Positions 43,901-54,378 of a DNA stretch of 64,000 bases are shown in pieces. Origin of the DNA: Notospermus geniculatus (lineage: Eukaryota > Nemertea > Pilidiophora > Heteronemertea > Lineidae); contig NMRB01001515.1 of assembly GCA_002633025.1 (NCBI GenBank), positions 1-64,000 on the forward strand, read 5' to 3'. Positions within the stretch are counted from its first letter, which is position 1. The number at the start of each line of letters is the position of its first letter. The notes below the pieces were generated by a model, which did no database searches, had not been told where the DNA came from, and saw nothing but the letters and a program-made list of their open reading frames with translations. The translations under genes and the position numbers were made by a program.

Positions 43901-44301
43901 CAATTACTGGATCCTCATCAACAGGGAGAAGCAAGGGGCTGTCAGAGTAAGAGTGGTGCAGTGGAAACACTTGTACCTGTCACCTCTTAAATCCTGGGGA
44001 TGTGGTAGAGAGAGTGACTCTCTTTGACAGAGCAGGTTTCACCAGAACTCCAGTTTCCCTCTACATTACATGAATCGCCCAATACTGTATTAGAGTCACA
44101 ACTCTCGACCCAATATTCTAGCTAACCAGGTCCAGGGAAATCTAAGCTGATGTCATCGCCAGACCAAGTACTGTACTTTGAATCATTCTGTGAAATCCGT
44201 ACCTCTTTGACCCTTTGTTTTAACAAAGCATTTTCCGATTTGTAATCTGTCTCTTTGCGCCGCGTCACACCACCACCGGATCCTGCTTGTTTGGTTGCCA
44301 T
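40708..44301 (-). CDS. Coiled-coil protein with C-terminal cysteine cluster, unidentified
   Basis: I do not recognise this gene. Exons in transcript order: 44203-44301, 43716-43837, 43466-43601, 43019-43204, 42677-42765, 40708-40930 (or to 40939); every junction is GT-AG and the phases agree across all five introns, which strongly supports a real gene. The product is 284 residues (287 with the alternative acceptor). ATG at 44301 has an A at -3 and G at +4. Residues about 15-210 are heptad-rich coiled coil (ENALLKQRVKELESEVSHLK; KQLAELEKNAKALQKELDEQ; ALIKQLKHEVESLEADK), broken near residue 65 by NVSGPSLG. Residues 211-284 are basic and non-helical (YIRPDGSQRKIQTRKTKNDG) and contain Cys264, Cys267 and Cys272 (CxxCx4C), a possible metal site. 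The tail makes a centrosomal, kinetochore or nucleic-acid role possible, but that is a guess. An extra exon in the 1.7 kb last intron cannot be excluded. Confidence 0.75.
41369..41460 (+). mobile_element. Short tRNA-like SINE, family 2
   Basis: Head GGCTGTCAGAGTGGCGCAGT with an A-box; decayed body. Confidence 0.5.
41751..41860. mobile_element. 110-bp MITE, GGGGCCTGTT ends, copy 1
   Basis: Perfect-looking foldback (CATAAAGTGACTTTAAGCTA). Same family as 43263-43370, opposite orientation. Confidence 0.85.
42542..42660 (+). mobile_element. SINE family 2 copy
   Basis: GGGGCTGTCAGAGTG head, B-box-like GGGATTGATTCC, then GAGAGGGCGACTCTC. Confidence 0.55.
42677..42765 (-). CDS. Coiled-coil gene exon 5
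   Basis: Acceptor CCCTTTCCAG, donor GTAAGT. It encodes LKQQWGEKYREWMTETERKL and AELQQANDL plus two bases of Ile211. Confidence 0.72.
42854..42912. repeat. TCACATAGG hairpin repeat
   Basis: TCACATAGGTATTCAT pairs with ATGAATACCTATGTGA across a short centre; in an intron of the coiled-coil gene. Confidence 0.7.
43019..43204 (-). CDS. Coiled-coil gene exon 4
   Basis: Acceptor CTTTTAG, donor GTAAAA. 62 codons, phase 0 at both ends: ETSCNHEALIKQLKHEVESL to EEEFKQK. Confidence 0.75.
43263..43370. mobile_element. 108-bp MITE, GGGCCTGTT ends, copy 2
   Basis: Reverse-orientation relative of 41751-41860 in another intron of the same gene. Confidence 0.85.
43466..43601 (-). CDS. Coiled-coil gene exon 3
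   Basis: Acceptor TTTTTAACAG, donor GTAAGA. Begins with the single base completing Arg74, then ESTKSLSSETDQSYLEKQLA and heptads to VEQPK. Confidence 0.75.
43716..43837 (-). CDS. Coiled-coil gene exon 2
   Basis: Acceptor CCCTATTTTCAG, donor GTATGA. It encodes LESEVSHLKNRLDELRKAKN and ends with two bases of an arginine codon completed by the next exon. Confidence 0.75.
43935..44090 (+). mobile_element. SINE family 2 copy
   Basis: GGGGCTGTCAGAGTAAGAGT head, GTGGTGCAGTGG A-box, AGAGAGAGTGACTCTCTTTG body. Confidence 0.55.
44203..44301 (-). CDS. Coiled-coil gene exon 1
   Basis: Starts MATKQAGSGGGVTRRKETDY at 44301 and ends RVKE; donor GTACGG. 33 codons, phase 0. The Gly-rich start leads directly into heptads. 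Confidence 0.75.
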
Positions 44302-45143
44302 GGTTTCAAGATGATGCTAGAGCCTGTGAGATACTGAAACGGTATCAGATGATTGACAGAACACCTCCGGCTTAGGTCTAGGCCTAAATAGTGAAAAACA
44401 TTAGGCCTACCATACCAGCAGGAGGCCATCACTAATCAGTGTCATCAAGATGTGATGATGTGATTGTGAGAGTTCTGAGTTTTGTGTTGTGATCTTGCCT
44501 ACTTTTATACAAGGGAAAAACCTGAAACCATGGGGCCGATCATAGAAACAATACATCAGGCACATACATACAACATAGATCTAACACTCAACAAACTACA
44601 AGACACCAACAGAAGGCATTTATTACGTAAATATGTAAAAAATCTTTGACATCTGAAGGAAGCCACAGCACATGCAAATGTTTACATTTCGTGGGTTTGT
44701 CTAAAGTTGGAATTCTCCGGCAACCGGGCCACAAAAATCTAATCAAGTATTTAGATTTAAATAACCCGGTTTTGAAGCACAATACTCAAAATAAGAAATT
44801 AAACACAAATTCAGATCTTTTATGCATTTATCCATTTAAGCAGTCTCATATTTTAACCTCTCCACGTTTCGTCCTCACTCACTTTCTAGTTCGCGTTTTT
44901 TACTTTACATTTTAACCTTGACCCCTGACCGACCCGGTTTAACCCTATGACCTCTGAAATTTTCTAATTTCGGCATCCGTCTGCTTTCATCGAAAAAGCA
45001 AAACTTTGTGAGGTTTTAAAATATCTTTGTATGCTGTCTTTGCCTGTTAGATTTCCCGTTGTACCAAAAACATTCGAAATAATTTCTGTTTCAATCTCGT
45101 TCCCTCATTAGCATACACGACAGCCATATTGGACATTGTGTAG
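44302..45143. promoter_or_regulatory. Divergent promoter region, coiled-coil gene / DDX6
   Basis: About 840 bp between the minus-strand start codon at 44301 and a good donor TAG|GTAAGT at 45144 that probably ends a plus-strand 5' exon of DDX6. A YY1-like CAGCCATATTGG lies at 45121. No TATA box stands out. The assignment rests on gene geometry. Confidence 0.4.
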
Positions 45144-45638
45144 GTAAGTCGGTCGGTTTGAAAATAATCCGATTTAATCCTTACGAATGGAAATTGTAAA
45201 TAATAAACAAGATATGCTATTGCAAAGTGTTATGTTCCATCTTTTGACTGTTGTGTTCATGTCATCTAACATTGTTGAATAACTCGGATTATTGAGATGA
45301 AACCCGAAAGGTTCGGCAGTCGGTTTCTTCAGTCGTCAGTGCAGTTGATACACACAGTAGTGTGCATTGCTCTGTGCACAAACAAAAACACAGGCCATAA
45401 AATGAATGAGGCCAGAAAACAACGCAGTGGTTTGGGCTAGAGAAACGAATTAATGTGACTAGAGTGGGATTGGGATGTCAAAGCATCCTCTGTCTGAATG
45501 TTAATTGACATTTCCACAAAACCCGGCATTGGGGACCACCATGTCCACGGCACCACGTCCGACAAGGAATTTCTGCTCCCCCTGCCCTGCCCCTGACATC
45601 CCAACATGCCTGAATGGACTTGCGAAGTTGGTGCTATT

Positions 45639-45868
45639 AGCTATGGAGCTTGTGCAGGTGACGTCATCACGGAAAAGTCCGCCATATTAAAGGTCAAATT
45701 GATGTCGACCCCCACATGGTGCACTTTGTCATCAGCGCAAGTGGAGTGTGTGCGTCTCCAACCATAACCCGATCTGCACGTGGCACACTTTGTCGTCGAC
45801 GTCAGCATGGTGGACTGCCGGTCAAAAGTGACGTCATATTGAGCCTCTGCACAAGCTCTATTGGCTAG
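45639..45868. mobile_element. MITE carrying TGACGTCA sites
   Basis: Termini GGAGCTTGTGCAG and CTGCACAAGCTC; two TGACGTCA palindromes lie symmetrically inside, in the first DDX6 intron. Confidence 0.65.
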
Positions 45869-45950
45869 GCCAACCATTGTAGTAATATCTCACAAAAAAC
45901 ATCATTGGCTGCTTGGCATCTTCTTCCTTCCTTTTACACTTAAGGCGACT

Positions 45951-46087
45951 CTCCACACCTGCAAGTTTTCTTGGGGTTTTCTCGCGCAAGTTGGCTCTCT
46001 ATGGGCAATTCAACTGTGAGCAGTTGTTTATGTCACTGATCCCAGTGTAAATTGTGCAAGAAAACTTGCAGGTGGAGAGCCGCCTTT
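45951..46087. mobile_element. MITE, AAGGCGACTCTCCAC ends
   Basis: TAAGGCGACTCTCCACACCT pairs with the right end GGTGGAGAGCCGCCTTTA. Its inner AGTTGGCTCTC block recurs at about 29970, 30065 and 50041. Confidence 0.75.
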
Positions 46088-46364
46088 AGAAAAAGGCGAG
46101 AAAAATGCAACAACTGTTGCAGTTTATTGAATATTGGAGTATGGTCTGGTGTCTTGTAAGCACTTTGACCGGCCCTCCTGTTGTTCTCAGTCCCTTGCTC
46201 TTTCTTGGCAGCAACACTGCACTTGACCTCATTTCTAGAGTCATTTAATTGCCAAGAAAAAGACCAGAATCATGATATATAGGCCTATTAAATGACTGTG
46301 TTTGGAAGTAGGCCACATGGTACTACTAATCTAAGCAAACATATGGGCTATTTTTTCAACAACA

Positions 46365-46482
46365 GCAGACCTTGCTGTTTGAGGAGTGGGAGAGTGATTG
46401 CTCACCTGGTGAACAATAAAATTCTATTGTTCATGATTGAGGAGAGCAATCACTCTCCCATGCCTCAAATTTCAAGGCCTGC
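46365..46482. mobile_element. 118-bp foldback MITE upstream of DDX6 start
   Basis: GGGAGAGTGATTGCTC pairs with GAGCAATCACTCTCCC; ends GCAGACCTTG / CAAGGCCTGC; about 200 bp before the DDX6 ATG. Confidence 0.75.
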
Positions 46483-46686
46483 AACAGTGGACTTTCGGAA
46501 CACAAGTCAGAGTGATGTTGTTGAAAACTGGTCATTGAGACCTGAATTAGTGTCTGTTCCATGTCTCTTATAGCCTCACTTTACTGATGATCAGTGTTTG
46601 TCTTTTTCAGCAGATGTTCTTGTTTATCTAGCGAATAAGCTGCGTTTCAAGACATTGCCTTTCTGTTACTTTGATTAGAGCCTACC

Positions 46687-46757
46687 ATGGCATCCAAAGT
46701 CGAGCAGAATTCGACCAACAATCATCAACAGGTTCCACAAAAACCTGGAATTGTCAA
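46687..46757 (+). CDS. DDX6: DDX6 exon 1 (coding)
   Basis: [20 protein letters not shown] then GIV plus two bases of a lysine codon; donor GTGAGT. A likely acceptor TTTGATTAG ends at 46678, so the 5' leader is split. Confidence 0.85.
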
Positions 46758-49700
46758 GTGAGTAGTGATTGCGAAAAGTGTATCATTCTACTAAGTCTTA
46801 CTCTTCCGTGTCTAGCGGTGGAATTGGATCTTGTTCTTCTTGTGGTGATTCATTCACCAAACTCGAATAAGTGACTTGACATGTGTTTCTAACTCGCTTT
46901 CCTTCTAGAAATTCTGGTCCTCAGTCTGAAGATGGGTGGAAGGCACAGTTAAAGCTCCCCCCGAAAGACACAAGGGTCAAAACCTCTGTAAGTTGAAATG
47001 GAAGTCATCGACGGTGTCACTGGTACTCTATCCTGTTACCTGTATCCACTCTCCGGGCTCCGTCTTTTGAATGTTGTCTGTTCTTATATGGTGCTTGGAG
47101 TCCTGTTTCGACATAGGAGCCGTATTCAAAAAGGGTGATCATCGCGTGATAAGGACTTGACGTGTGTACCGTATTAACTTAACTAAATGCAAACACTTCC
47201 ACCATGCATTTGACGAAGTTACACGCGTCTAAGTCTTAAACACCCTTTTTGAATACGGCCTCAAATGCACAATACAGTCATACCTTGGTGAGGCCACCAG
47301 GAAGGCTTAGGCCTGGAACTTTGGCAACAGCCTTTTGCGGACCCTGACTCGGTAGGAGAGTTGTGAACTTGACGTTGTTTCATTCTTTCAGGATGTGACG
47401 GACACACAAGGAAATGACTTCGAAGACTACTGCCTAAAGCGACCTCTATTGATGGGGATATTTGAAAAAGGTTGGGAGCAACCGTCACCAATCCAGGAAG
47501 CGAGTATACCCATCGCCCTCTCAGGACGTGACATCATTGCCCGCGCTAAAAACGGCACGGGAAAAACTGGTGCTTACGCTATTCCGATTATTGAAAGATG
47601 TGATCCCGGAAAAAATGAAACGAACCCTCAGAATGGGCAACCACAGGGTAAGCAACTTTGAGATGGTCACAAAATCATACTCATGGAATGTTGCCATACA
47701 TTTTGCTGATTGCTGTCTAAAGCTAGGAATGGCCACTGCTGATTTTCTGCCTTGCGACTTGCTTTGCAACCTGCTAGGCCTATTTACGATTGAATACGAT
47801 TGCAAGGAACTGATACCAGTCGCCGACCGATTGCCAACTGAAATTGACCACATCTTCGCCATTGGTGGAAATCACGTCTAGCGAGTCCACTACGGCGATT
47901 GAGTGCCCAGTTGCAAAGCAAGTCACAACGCAAAATCAGCTTGAAAATCAGTGGGTGGATTCCTAGCTAAAAACTTATCTCAAGAGTGGTGCAGTGCAAA
48001 CACCAGCACCTGTCACCACTCAGGACCCAGGTTCAATCCCCCTCGCACCAGTACTTTGTGTGAAAGAGATGGTGATTTTGACAGCGTGGGTGTTTAGGAA
48101 ATCCAATTCGTCTAATGTCATTCATGGAGCAAATAATGCCAAATTTGGTGCTCGGGTCTCAACTCAGTGTTTATTATAAACGAAAGCAAGAAAAGTTCTA
48201 ATTGTCGTCCTCCTCTTTCAGCTCTGGTGATCGTCCCGACGCGAGAGTTGGCACTCCAGACCAGCCAGATCTGTAAAGAACTGGGCAAACATGTTAACTG
48301 TGACGTCATGGTCACAACCGGTGGCACTAACCTGAAGGAAGATATTCTCCGTTTGGAGCACCCAGGTTCGTGTTACTCATTTCCCTGGTTTCTTGACCAA
48401 CCTGTAAGGTGGTAATGTAATATTTGTCTGTTGAATAGCCATTTCCACTGGTGAAGCCCTCAGCCGATGACTCAGGATGAATTTGTTGGATACAACTTCC
48501 GCTGGAATCTAACTCAGTGCTAGAATCCAACTAACTAGTGCTAGAATCAGCTAGTGTTAGAATCCAACCAACTAGTGTTAGAATCCAACTGACTAGTCTA
48601 GAATCAACTAGTGCTAGAATCCAACTATTACTAACTAGTGCTAGAATCCAACTAACTAGTCTAGAATCCAACCAGTGCTAGTATTCAACTTTTGCTGGGT
48701 GTTGGAACCCAACTATTTAGTGTAAAGTCCAACTAATGGTAGAATCCAACGAGTGGGAGAATTTCCGAATGTCCTTGCACAGGTCAGAACTCGGAGCGTC
48801 AGTTGTTGTGTCACAATTCCGTCTGTACGTCCTCATTCATGTTTGCTTCCAGTTCACATTCTCATCGCCACCCCTGGTCGAGTGTTAGACTTATTGGAGA
48901 AGAAAGTCATCAACTCCTCAAGATGTAGCATTCTTGTCCTGGACGAGGCCGACAAACTCCTCTCACAGGGATTCAATACCATGCTTGATAATATCATTGA
49001 TCACCTTCCACATGATCGCCAGATTCTGCTGTATTCAGCCACGTTTCCAAACTCGGTGGAAAAGTTTGTGGTAAGGGCTTTGTATTATATGCGCCGGTCA
49101 CGTTTTGACTGCGCTCTACAATGAGGTCATCGCCACTTCTCCACGGAAAGATGTCGCTGCGACCATATCAGGCCTTTTCGTTGTCTTCAGGACGTCATCT
49201 CCGTGGCAATACGAGGTGCGAGCATGAAGCCACAACGTCACGGTAGTGTGATAGTTGTCGTTCCGTACAACGTCACAGTGAAAAAATTGATACGGTCGCA
49301 GCGCCATCAAATGGTAGCAAAAGAATGGCTACAACCCCATTTATGGGCTTGGAGGCCAATGTGCCAACCATTGGTCCATAAAGGAAATCCGCCATGGCCA
49401 GCGGGTTAAGCTGCAAGTGGTTCAATGCAGGCTTGGACTTAGGGCTCTCTGAGTGGCGCAGTCTGTCATTTCTGTGCTCCGGGTTCGGGTCGGGTCCATA
49501 ATGTGATCGAGAGGGCGGCTATCTTTAACATAAACGAAACAAACTGTATGTCGTTGAATCTAGGAATGTATATCTTGACCTAAAATTGCTTCATCTTTCA
49601 GAGGAGGCATCTGACTAACCCTTACGAAATCAATCTGATGGATGAACTAACCTTGAAGGGAATATCACAATACTACGCCTTCGTTCAAGAGAAACAGAAA

Positions 49701-52420
49701 GTTCACTGCCTAAACACACTCTTCTCCAAAGTAAGTTAATGACAAGGTCTTGTTCCTCCTATGGTGTCTAGCTAACACATCCGGTCTGAGGTATTTTATG
49801 CAAAGAATTGTAGATGTTTCACAAAAAGAAATGGTTTTGTCTGTCCTGCAGAGTTCGGCTCAATACACTGTCCTAATATAACTTGGGCCTTTTCACAACT
49901 CAGTCAGCCAATAATATTCTCATTTGAATGAATGTTCCGATGATGATTATGATCAGTTCTGCTACTGAAGAACATGATTGAGATCTTACTCACACTGAGG
50001 GACATTTGAAAGCGCTGTTCCATGTCCGTTTTCTCATGCAAGTTGGCTCTCAATGGGCATTTCACCATTTTCCTCTTTTCACAGCTTCAGATCAACCAGT
50101 CGATAATCTTCTGTAACACGGTCCAGAGAGTGGAACTATTGGCCAAGAAAATCACCGAGCTTGGCTACTCGTGTTTCTACATTCATGCCAAGATGCAGCA
50201 GCAACATAGGAACAGGGTTTTCCATGACTTCAGGCAGGGCAACTGTAGGAATTTGGTTTGCTCAGGTAGGTAATGCTGGCAAGGACCCAGATCTGAACCG
50301 AATCAAAAATCTGGTCGACTTAGAATATCTTGATGCCTCTTGGGAAGAAGGTGAAATGGGAGTAGGCAAAACGGAAGTACAATAGGTGAAATGGGAGCAG
50401 GCAAAACAGGAGTAGGTGAAATGGGACTAGGCAAAATGGGAGTAGGTGAAATGGGAGTAGGCGAAACGGGAGTAGGCGAAATGAGAGTAGGTGAAATGGG
50501 ACTAGGTGAAATGGGACTAGGCGAAATGGGAGTTGGCGAAACGGGAGTAGGCGAAATGGGAGTAGGTGAAATGGGACTAGGCGAAATGGGAGTTGGCGAA
50601 ACGGGAGTAGGCGAAATGGGAGTAGGTGAAATGAGAGTAGGCAAAATGGGAGTTGGAGAATTGGGTTTACTTCAGTTTAATGTTTAGGTAGCACATATGT
50701 ACACAAAAGTGAGTACACTGTTGGTTCAGGCTTTCAGAAGATGATGGCTGTTCAGCATAGAAATAAAAAAAGCAAAAATTGTTCCAATGATGATTAATGA
50801 TCAGTTCTGCTACTGATGAGCATGATTGATATATGCCTTCTTTCTGAGGAACATGAAAATGAACTAAAGTCCTTTCTAGATACCTAAGGCAAATCGCACT
50901 TGGCTAACCTTTTCAGTTTTGGTTAGTGTATTGCCAACAGCTTGACCACAAACACAGCCAATAGGCAAGGTGACATGCATTATAAACTTCAGCATGTCAA
51001 GTATTGTGCAATAGCTCGTCAAAATAGTGAACAAGCCCGTGTAACATTGCAGAGTTCAACCTAGTACCATTTGCCTTTGGTATCTGGAAAGGACTTTATC
51101 TATTTAAGAAGCGTCCTAATAGAGAGTCTCCATAGTACAGACGCATTTGTGATTTGTGTCTCAGCAGTTTTCAGGGCAGGGACCCGATGTCCTGCCCTCT
51201 TACGCCCTGGCAGTGTTTTCTGGGCAGGGACCCGATGTCCTGCCCTGTTACGCCCTGGCAGTGTTTCCATGCATTCTTCTTGTGTTAAACCATAATTTAT
51301 CTCTTCCAGATCTATTCACTCGCGGTATCGATATCCAAGCTGTTAACGTCGTCATAAACTTTGACTTCCCTAAAAACGCTGAGACCTACCTTCACCGCAT
51401 CGGTCGATCAGGAAGATTCGGTCATCTTGGCCTCGCCATCAATCTCATCACATATGGTGACAGGTAAGTTGAAAAACTGGACACATCAGTCTTATATAGC
51501 CCATTATGAGGTCGTCAAGGGTACTTTGGACTGCTCCCATAGTGGTCGTCATGTGCGGTGACGAAGGGAGCAAGTGCTAAAAATCTCTAGGATGTCGAGC
51601 GTTGAGCAGGTGAATGATTTTGAGCTCGTCAGGAGGACTTGGGAGGGTCTCTTCCAGAAAAAATGCTGGGGGATCAGCGGTGTCTGCCACGAGGTAGAGA
51701 TGACGATTTTGGTGAATTTTAATGGATGGAAATTGTTTTGAAGTAAAAAAAGAAGATGCTTCTTTATCTGTTGGTGGAGGGGTAACCCCCCCCCCCCATC
51801 TCAAATTCATGCGGTGGATAACCCCCCGCCCCACACACAGACAATGGTCTGTGTGAATGTTCCAATGATGATGATATGATCAGTTCTGCTACTGAAGAAC
51901 ATGACTGATATCTTTTTCATACTGAGGGACATTCGAAGCCATTGTGAAACTGGACACTAGGCTGCAAAGATGGATTGTCACTCTGAGAGTGGCTGCCAGA
52001 GTGGTGCAGTGGAAACATCAGCACCTGTCACCTCTGATGTTCCAGGTTCAATTCCCCGTCTCTCCCTCCTATTGTGTTGTAAGACCGTTAACCCTTTCCT
52101 CGGTTGTGGCATGCGCCTACTTTTGCTGGATCGGGTCACATTTATCCAACCAATATTGTCTATAGAACCAGTAATGCTGGATTCAGCACACCGCTCTCAA
52201 CTTCAGAGAGTTAGGGGGAGGTGGCATAGTCTGTCCACGCCTTTCCTCAACATAATCAGTCGCTAAACATTTCCTAAATCATCCTTTGTGTTTCAGGTTT
52301 GTCCTCCACAAAATCGAACAGGAGCTGAACACGGAAATAAAGCCGATTCCAAAAGAAATAGACAAGAGTCTCTACGTCGCTGAATTTCAGCAATCCGGAG
52401 AAGACGAGGCAATGGGGTAG
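46687..52420 (+). CDS. DDX6: DDX6 / Me31B / Dhh1 DEAD-box RNA helicase
   Basis: ATP-dependent RNA helicase that represses translation and promotes mRNA decapping in P-bodies and germ granules (family knowledge). Exons: 46687-46757, 46909-46987, 47392-47647, 48222-48365, 48853-49070, 49602-49730, 50085-50265, 51310-51463, 52297-52420; all GT-AG, phases agree, 451 residues against 483 in human. Motifs in order: [11 protein letters not shown] entry segment, Q motif GWEQPSPIQ (77-85), Walker A AKNGTGKT (102-109), PTREL (141-145), TTGGTNL, TPGR, DEAD (214-217), SAT (245-247), [21 protein letters not shown] (388-397), and the end [21 protein letters not shown] at 46687 sits in CTACCATGG. The N-terminal tail is short and Asn/Gln-rich. 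Walker A GKT and SDLFTRG match the fly/yeast form rather than the vertebrate GKS and TDLFTRG. All catalytic motifs are intact. Confidence 0.96.
46909..46987 (+). CDS. DDX6: DDX6 exon 2
   Basis: Acceptor TTTCCTTCTAG, donor GTAAGT. It encodes the family segment [18 protein letters not shown]. Confidence 0.95.
47117..47262. mobile_element. MITE, GCCGTATTCAAAAAGGGTG ends
   Basis: Both termini carry GCCGTATTCAAAAAGGGTG in inverted orientation; inside DDX6 intron 2. Confidence 0.85.
47392..47647 (+). CDS. DDX6: DDX6 exon 3
   Basis: Acceptor TTCTTTCAG, donor GTAAGC. It encodes [20 protein letters not shown], the Q motif and Walker [12 protein letters not shown]. Confidence 0.97.
47983..48090 (+). 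mobile_element. SINE family 2 copy
   Basis: AAGAGTGGTGCAGTG A-box region, B-box GGTTCAATCCC; in DDX6 intron 3. Confidence 0.55.
48222..48365 (+). CDS. DDX6: DDX6 exon 4
   Basis: Acceptor CCTCTTTCAG, donor GTTCGT (weak at +3). It encodes [20 protein letters not shown] and the GG motif TTGGTNL. Confidence 0.97.
48500..48760. repeat. CTAGAATCCAACTA minisatellite
   Basis: Irregular 17-30 bp units of ACTAGTGCTAGAATCCAACT in DDX6 intron 4. Confidence 0.85.
48853..49070 (+). CDS. DDX6: DDX6 exon 5
   Basis: Acceptor TTGCTTCCAG, donor GTAAGG. It encodes [11 protein letters not shown], the DEAD box in [11 protein letters not shown] and the SAT motif in LLYSATFP. Confidence 0.97.
49442..49530 (+). 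mobile_element. SINE family 2 copy
   Basis: GGGCTCTCTGAGTGGCGCAG head, decayed B-box, GATCGAGAGGGCGGCT body; in DDX6 intron 5. Confidence 0.5.
49602..49730 (+). CDS. DDX6: DDX6 exon 6
   Basis: Acceptor TCATCTTTCAG, donor GTAAGT. It encodes [20 protein letters not shown], the start of the second RecA domain. Confidence 0.97.
50085..50265 (+). CDS. DDX6: DDX6 exon 7
   Basis: Acceptor CTTTTCACAG, donor GTAGGT. It encodes [20 protein letters not shown] and [19 protein letters not shown]. Confidence 0.97.
50340..50665. repeat. 15-bp minisatellite
   Basis: About 21 units of GAAATGGGAGTAGGC in DDX6 intron 7, starting 75 bp after the donor. Confidence 0.92.
51170..51272. repeat. Two ~52-bp tandem units with inner hairpin
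   Basis: GGGCAGGGACCCGATGTCCT repeated twice; each unit contains GGGCAGGGAC…GTCCTGCCC. Confidence 0.85.
51310..51463 (+). CDS. DDX6: DDX6 exon 8
   Basis: Acceptor TCTCTTCCAG, donor GTAAGT. It encodes [20 protein letters not shown] and the arginine-finger motif [10 protein letters not shown]. Confidence 0.97.
51988..52150 (+). mobile_element. SINE family 2 copy, best preserved
   Basis: GGCTGCCAGAGTGGTGCAGT A-box, GGTTCAATTCC B-box, then GGATCGGGTCACATTTATCC; in DDX6 intron 8. Confidence 0.6.
52297..52420 (+). CDS. DDX6: DDX6 last exon
   Basis: Acceptor TTTGTGTTTCAG. It encodes [20 protein letters not shown] and the C-terminus; stop TAG 52418-52420. Confidence 0.96.
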
Positions 52421-52437
52421 ACGAGAAAAACGTGAAA

Positions 52438-52443
52438 AATAAA
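52438..52443 (+). terminator. Candidate DDX6 polyadenylation signal
   Basis: AATAAA 17 bases after the stop codon. If used, the 3' UTR would be unusually short; a later site is possible. Confidence 0.35.
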
Positions 52444-54210
52444 GTTCTTGTTCGAGTCACTGCATTGGAATCATAAAAAATCATCTCAAGTCATTAAGTG
52501 ATCGGGGACTGAATTTACTGTTCGTTAGTGATGAGTATGGAGTGAAATAATTGGACGGTCATATGCTATTTTTAGCTGACAAAACGTGAAAGGTTCGGGT
52601 GTGTGGACGCTCTTTTTCCGAGTGCTGCAGGAACGCGAATGAAGAGATATCTACACTTTGCAAATTTAAAGGGGAGGTCAGACTGTGTTATTGTCGGGAG
52701 AACCGAATATGTGCTCTGAAAATTACAGCCAGATTGGCTTCTTGCCTGTTATGTTTCGTCTGACCTGATTGGCCGGTGGTTGCAGTGTAAGTAAATAACT
52801 CCGTCTCTAACATGTTGCTGGTTGGGGCGCAGTAAAAACTAGGCTGTCCATTGGTGGGCGTTATAATGGACAAATTGAATAAAAAATAGGGTTAGGCTCT
52901 TGTGAATCTGTTGCGAGAAAATGCATAGCAATACACGCATTGGACGATTCGTTGCACTGAGCCAGGTCGCTGAAATTGAAAAGGTGTATTCGGAACAGAG
53001 GCTGCGATGCGTTAGCACAGTCTTGCTGGAGTTGTTATGAAAGAGGAGAGTGTAGGTTGAAAAAGTGCTGTTCAACCAAAACTGGCCATAAATTGGATTC
53101 GGAGATTTGGTGTGCTTGTATCTAAATGAGAGAGCTCTCTAATTACGGACGTGCCAAGTGTACGCTAGGCAGTCTAATGTGGAACTTGATGCGGTACGTA
53201 GATGTGCTACTGCTGTGCTTATTCAAGCGTGGAAGGATAGGCCTAGTTTTTGCTGTGGCCCAGTGTTGCTGTTTAAGATACAGCAGCGTCTAGTGCGTCA
53301 AGATAAGAGGCAGCTCAGCCCCTTTTGCTTTTAGTTTGCTGCAAACTTCAGTGGCATTTGATAAGTCGCATATGATGTCAGGAATAGGTAGGGGGCATCT
53401 GGGGTGCCATCAAAACCATTTGTCAGACACATGTTTTGAGAACGGGAGCTCAGAGGGGAAAAATATGTGGTGAATTGGTGGAGAAAACTAACTTAAAAAA
53501 GATAAGTACTCCAAGTTGTCTTAGGAATGTCAGGTTGGTAATCTACCAGTTTTTTTGGTTCTGACCTTGACCTCACTAAATGACCTCGACCTTGAACATT
53601 GACCTTGACCTGCTGTTCTTGAAATGTGCTGTTTATTGTGTAAGTACATCAAGAAACGTAAATTATTCCTGTTTGATTGAAATTGAATGCTGTACAGAAT
53701 TATCTCCCAAAGTTGCGCCAAAGACGAAGAAGCCTCGCAGTTAGAGGCCACGATTATGTTTTGCGATTTCTGATTGGGGGAAACAAGTTTACAAATGCTG
53801 CAGGAGTTTGGGCAAATGTCATTCTTTGGTCATGTCATTAATTGTATAATCATCGCATAAACCCATTGTCATGTGACTCCTGATGTTCTGATGCGGTCGC
53901 TGTAGACAGACCACAAGTCGGGTTGGAAGAGGTGCAATGGGTAAATTTGCTGGGAATGGCAAAAAATGTTTCGTACAAGCTGATACTGAAGTTAAACGGT
54001 TGTGTAAATACCCAAATTCATGGTCAAGAGAGATGACTCTATAAATACAAAACAAGTTTTGTTCATGACTATGTGGTTGTGACGTCGCCGTAAAAAAATT
54101 CTAGGACAGTTCATGGACCGATACGTATGTTAAACTGCAAGTACCGTCCGAAAAAAACAAATAACTGATCACATGCTTGTATGAACATGATTTGGATCCG
54201 GTTGCGTACG

Positions 54211-54378
54211 GGGCCCGGTTGCACCAAAGGTCGTAGGTGCTGTCTCAAAATGGGTTGCACCATCGATGTGTTAGGCCATCGCCCTAACGTTCCTGCCTAT
54301 ACAGTTACGACATGTCTTAGGGGTTGTCCCAAATTCCATATCTTATGATAAGAACTTAAGTTTGGTGCAACCGGGCCC
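54211..54378. mobile_element. MITE with GGGCCCGGTTGCACCAAA ends
   Basis: 168 bp; both ends carry GGGCCCGGTTGCACCAAA in inverted orientation. Terminal family of 9173-9329. Confidence 0.85.

Noticed and set aside
47392-47647. Unusual GKT Walker A in DDX6.
   Set aside because: It differs from vertebrates but is the normal form in fly Me31B and yeast Dhh1, so it is not anomalous.
50303-50687. Pentapeptide-repeat ORFs (SPTPI- and GVGEM-type).
   Set aside because: Produced by the 15-bp intronic minisatellite of DDX6 on both strands.
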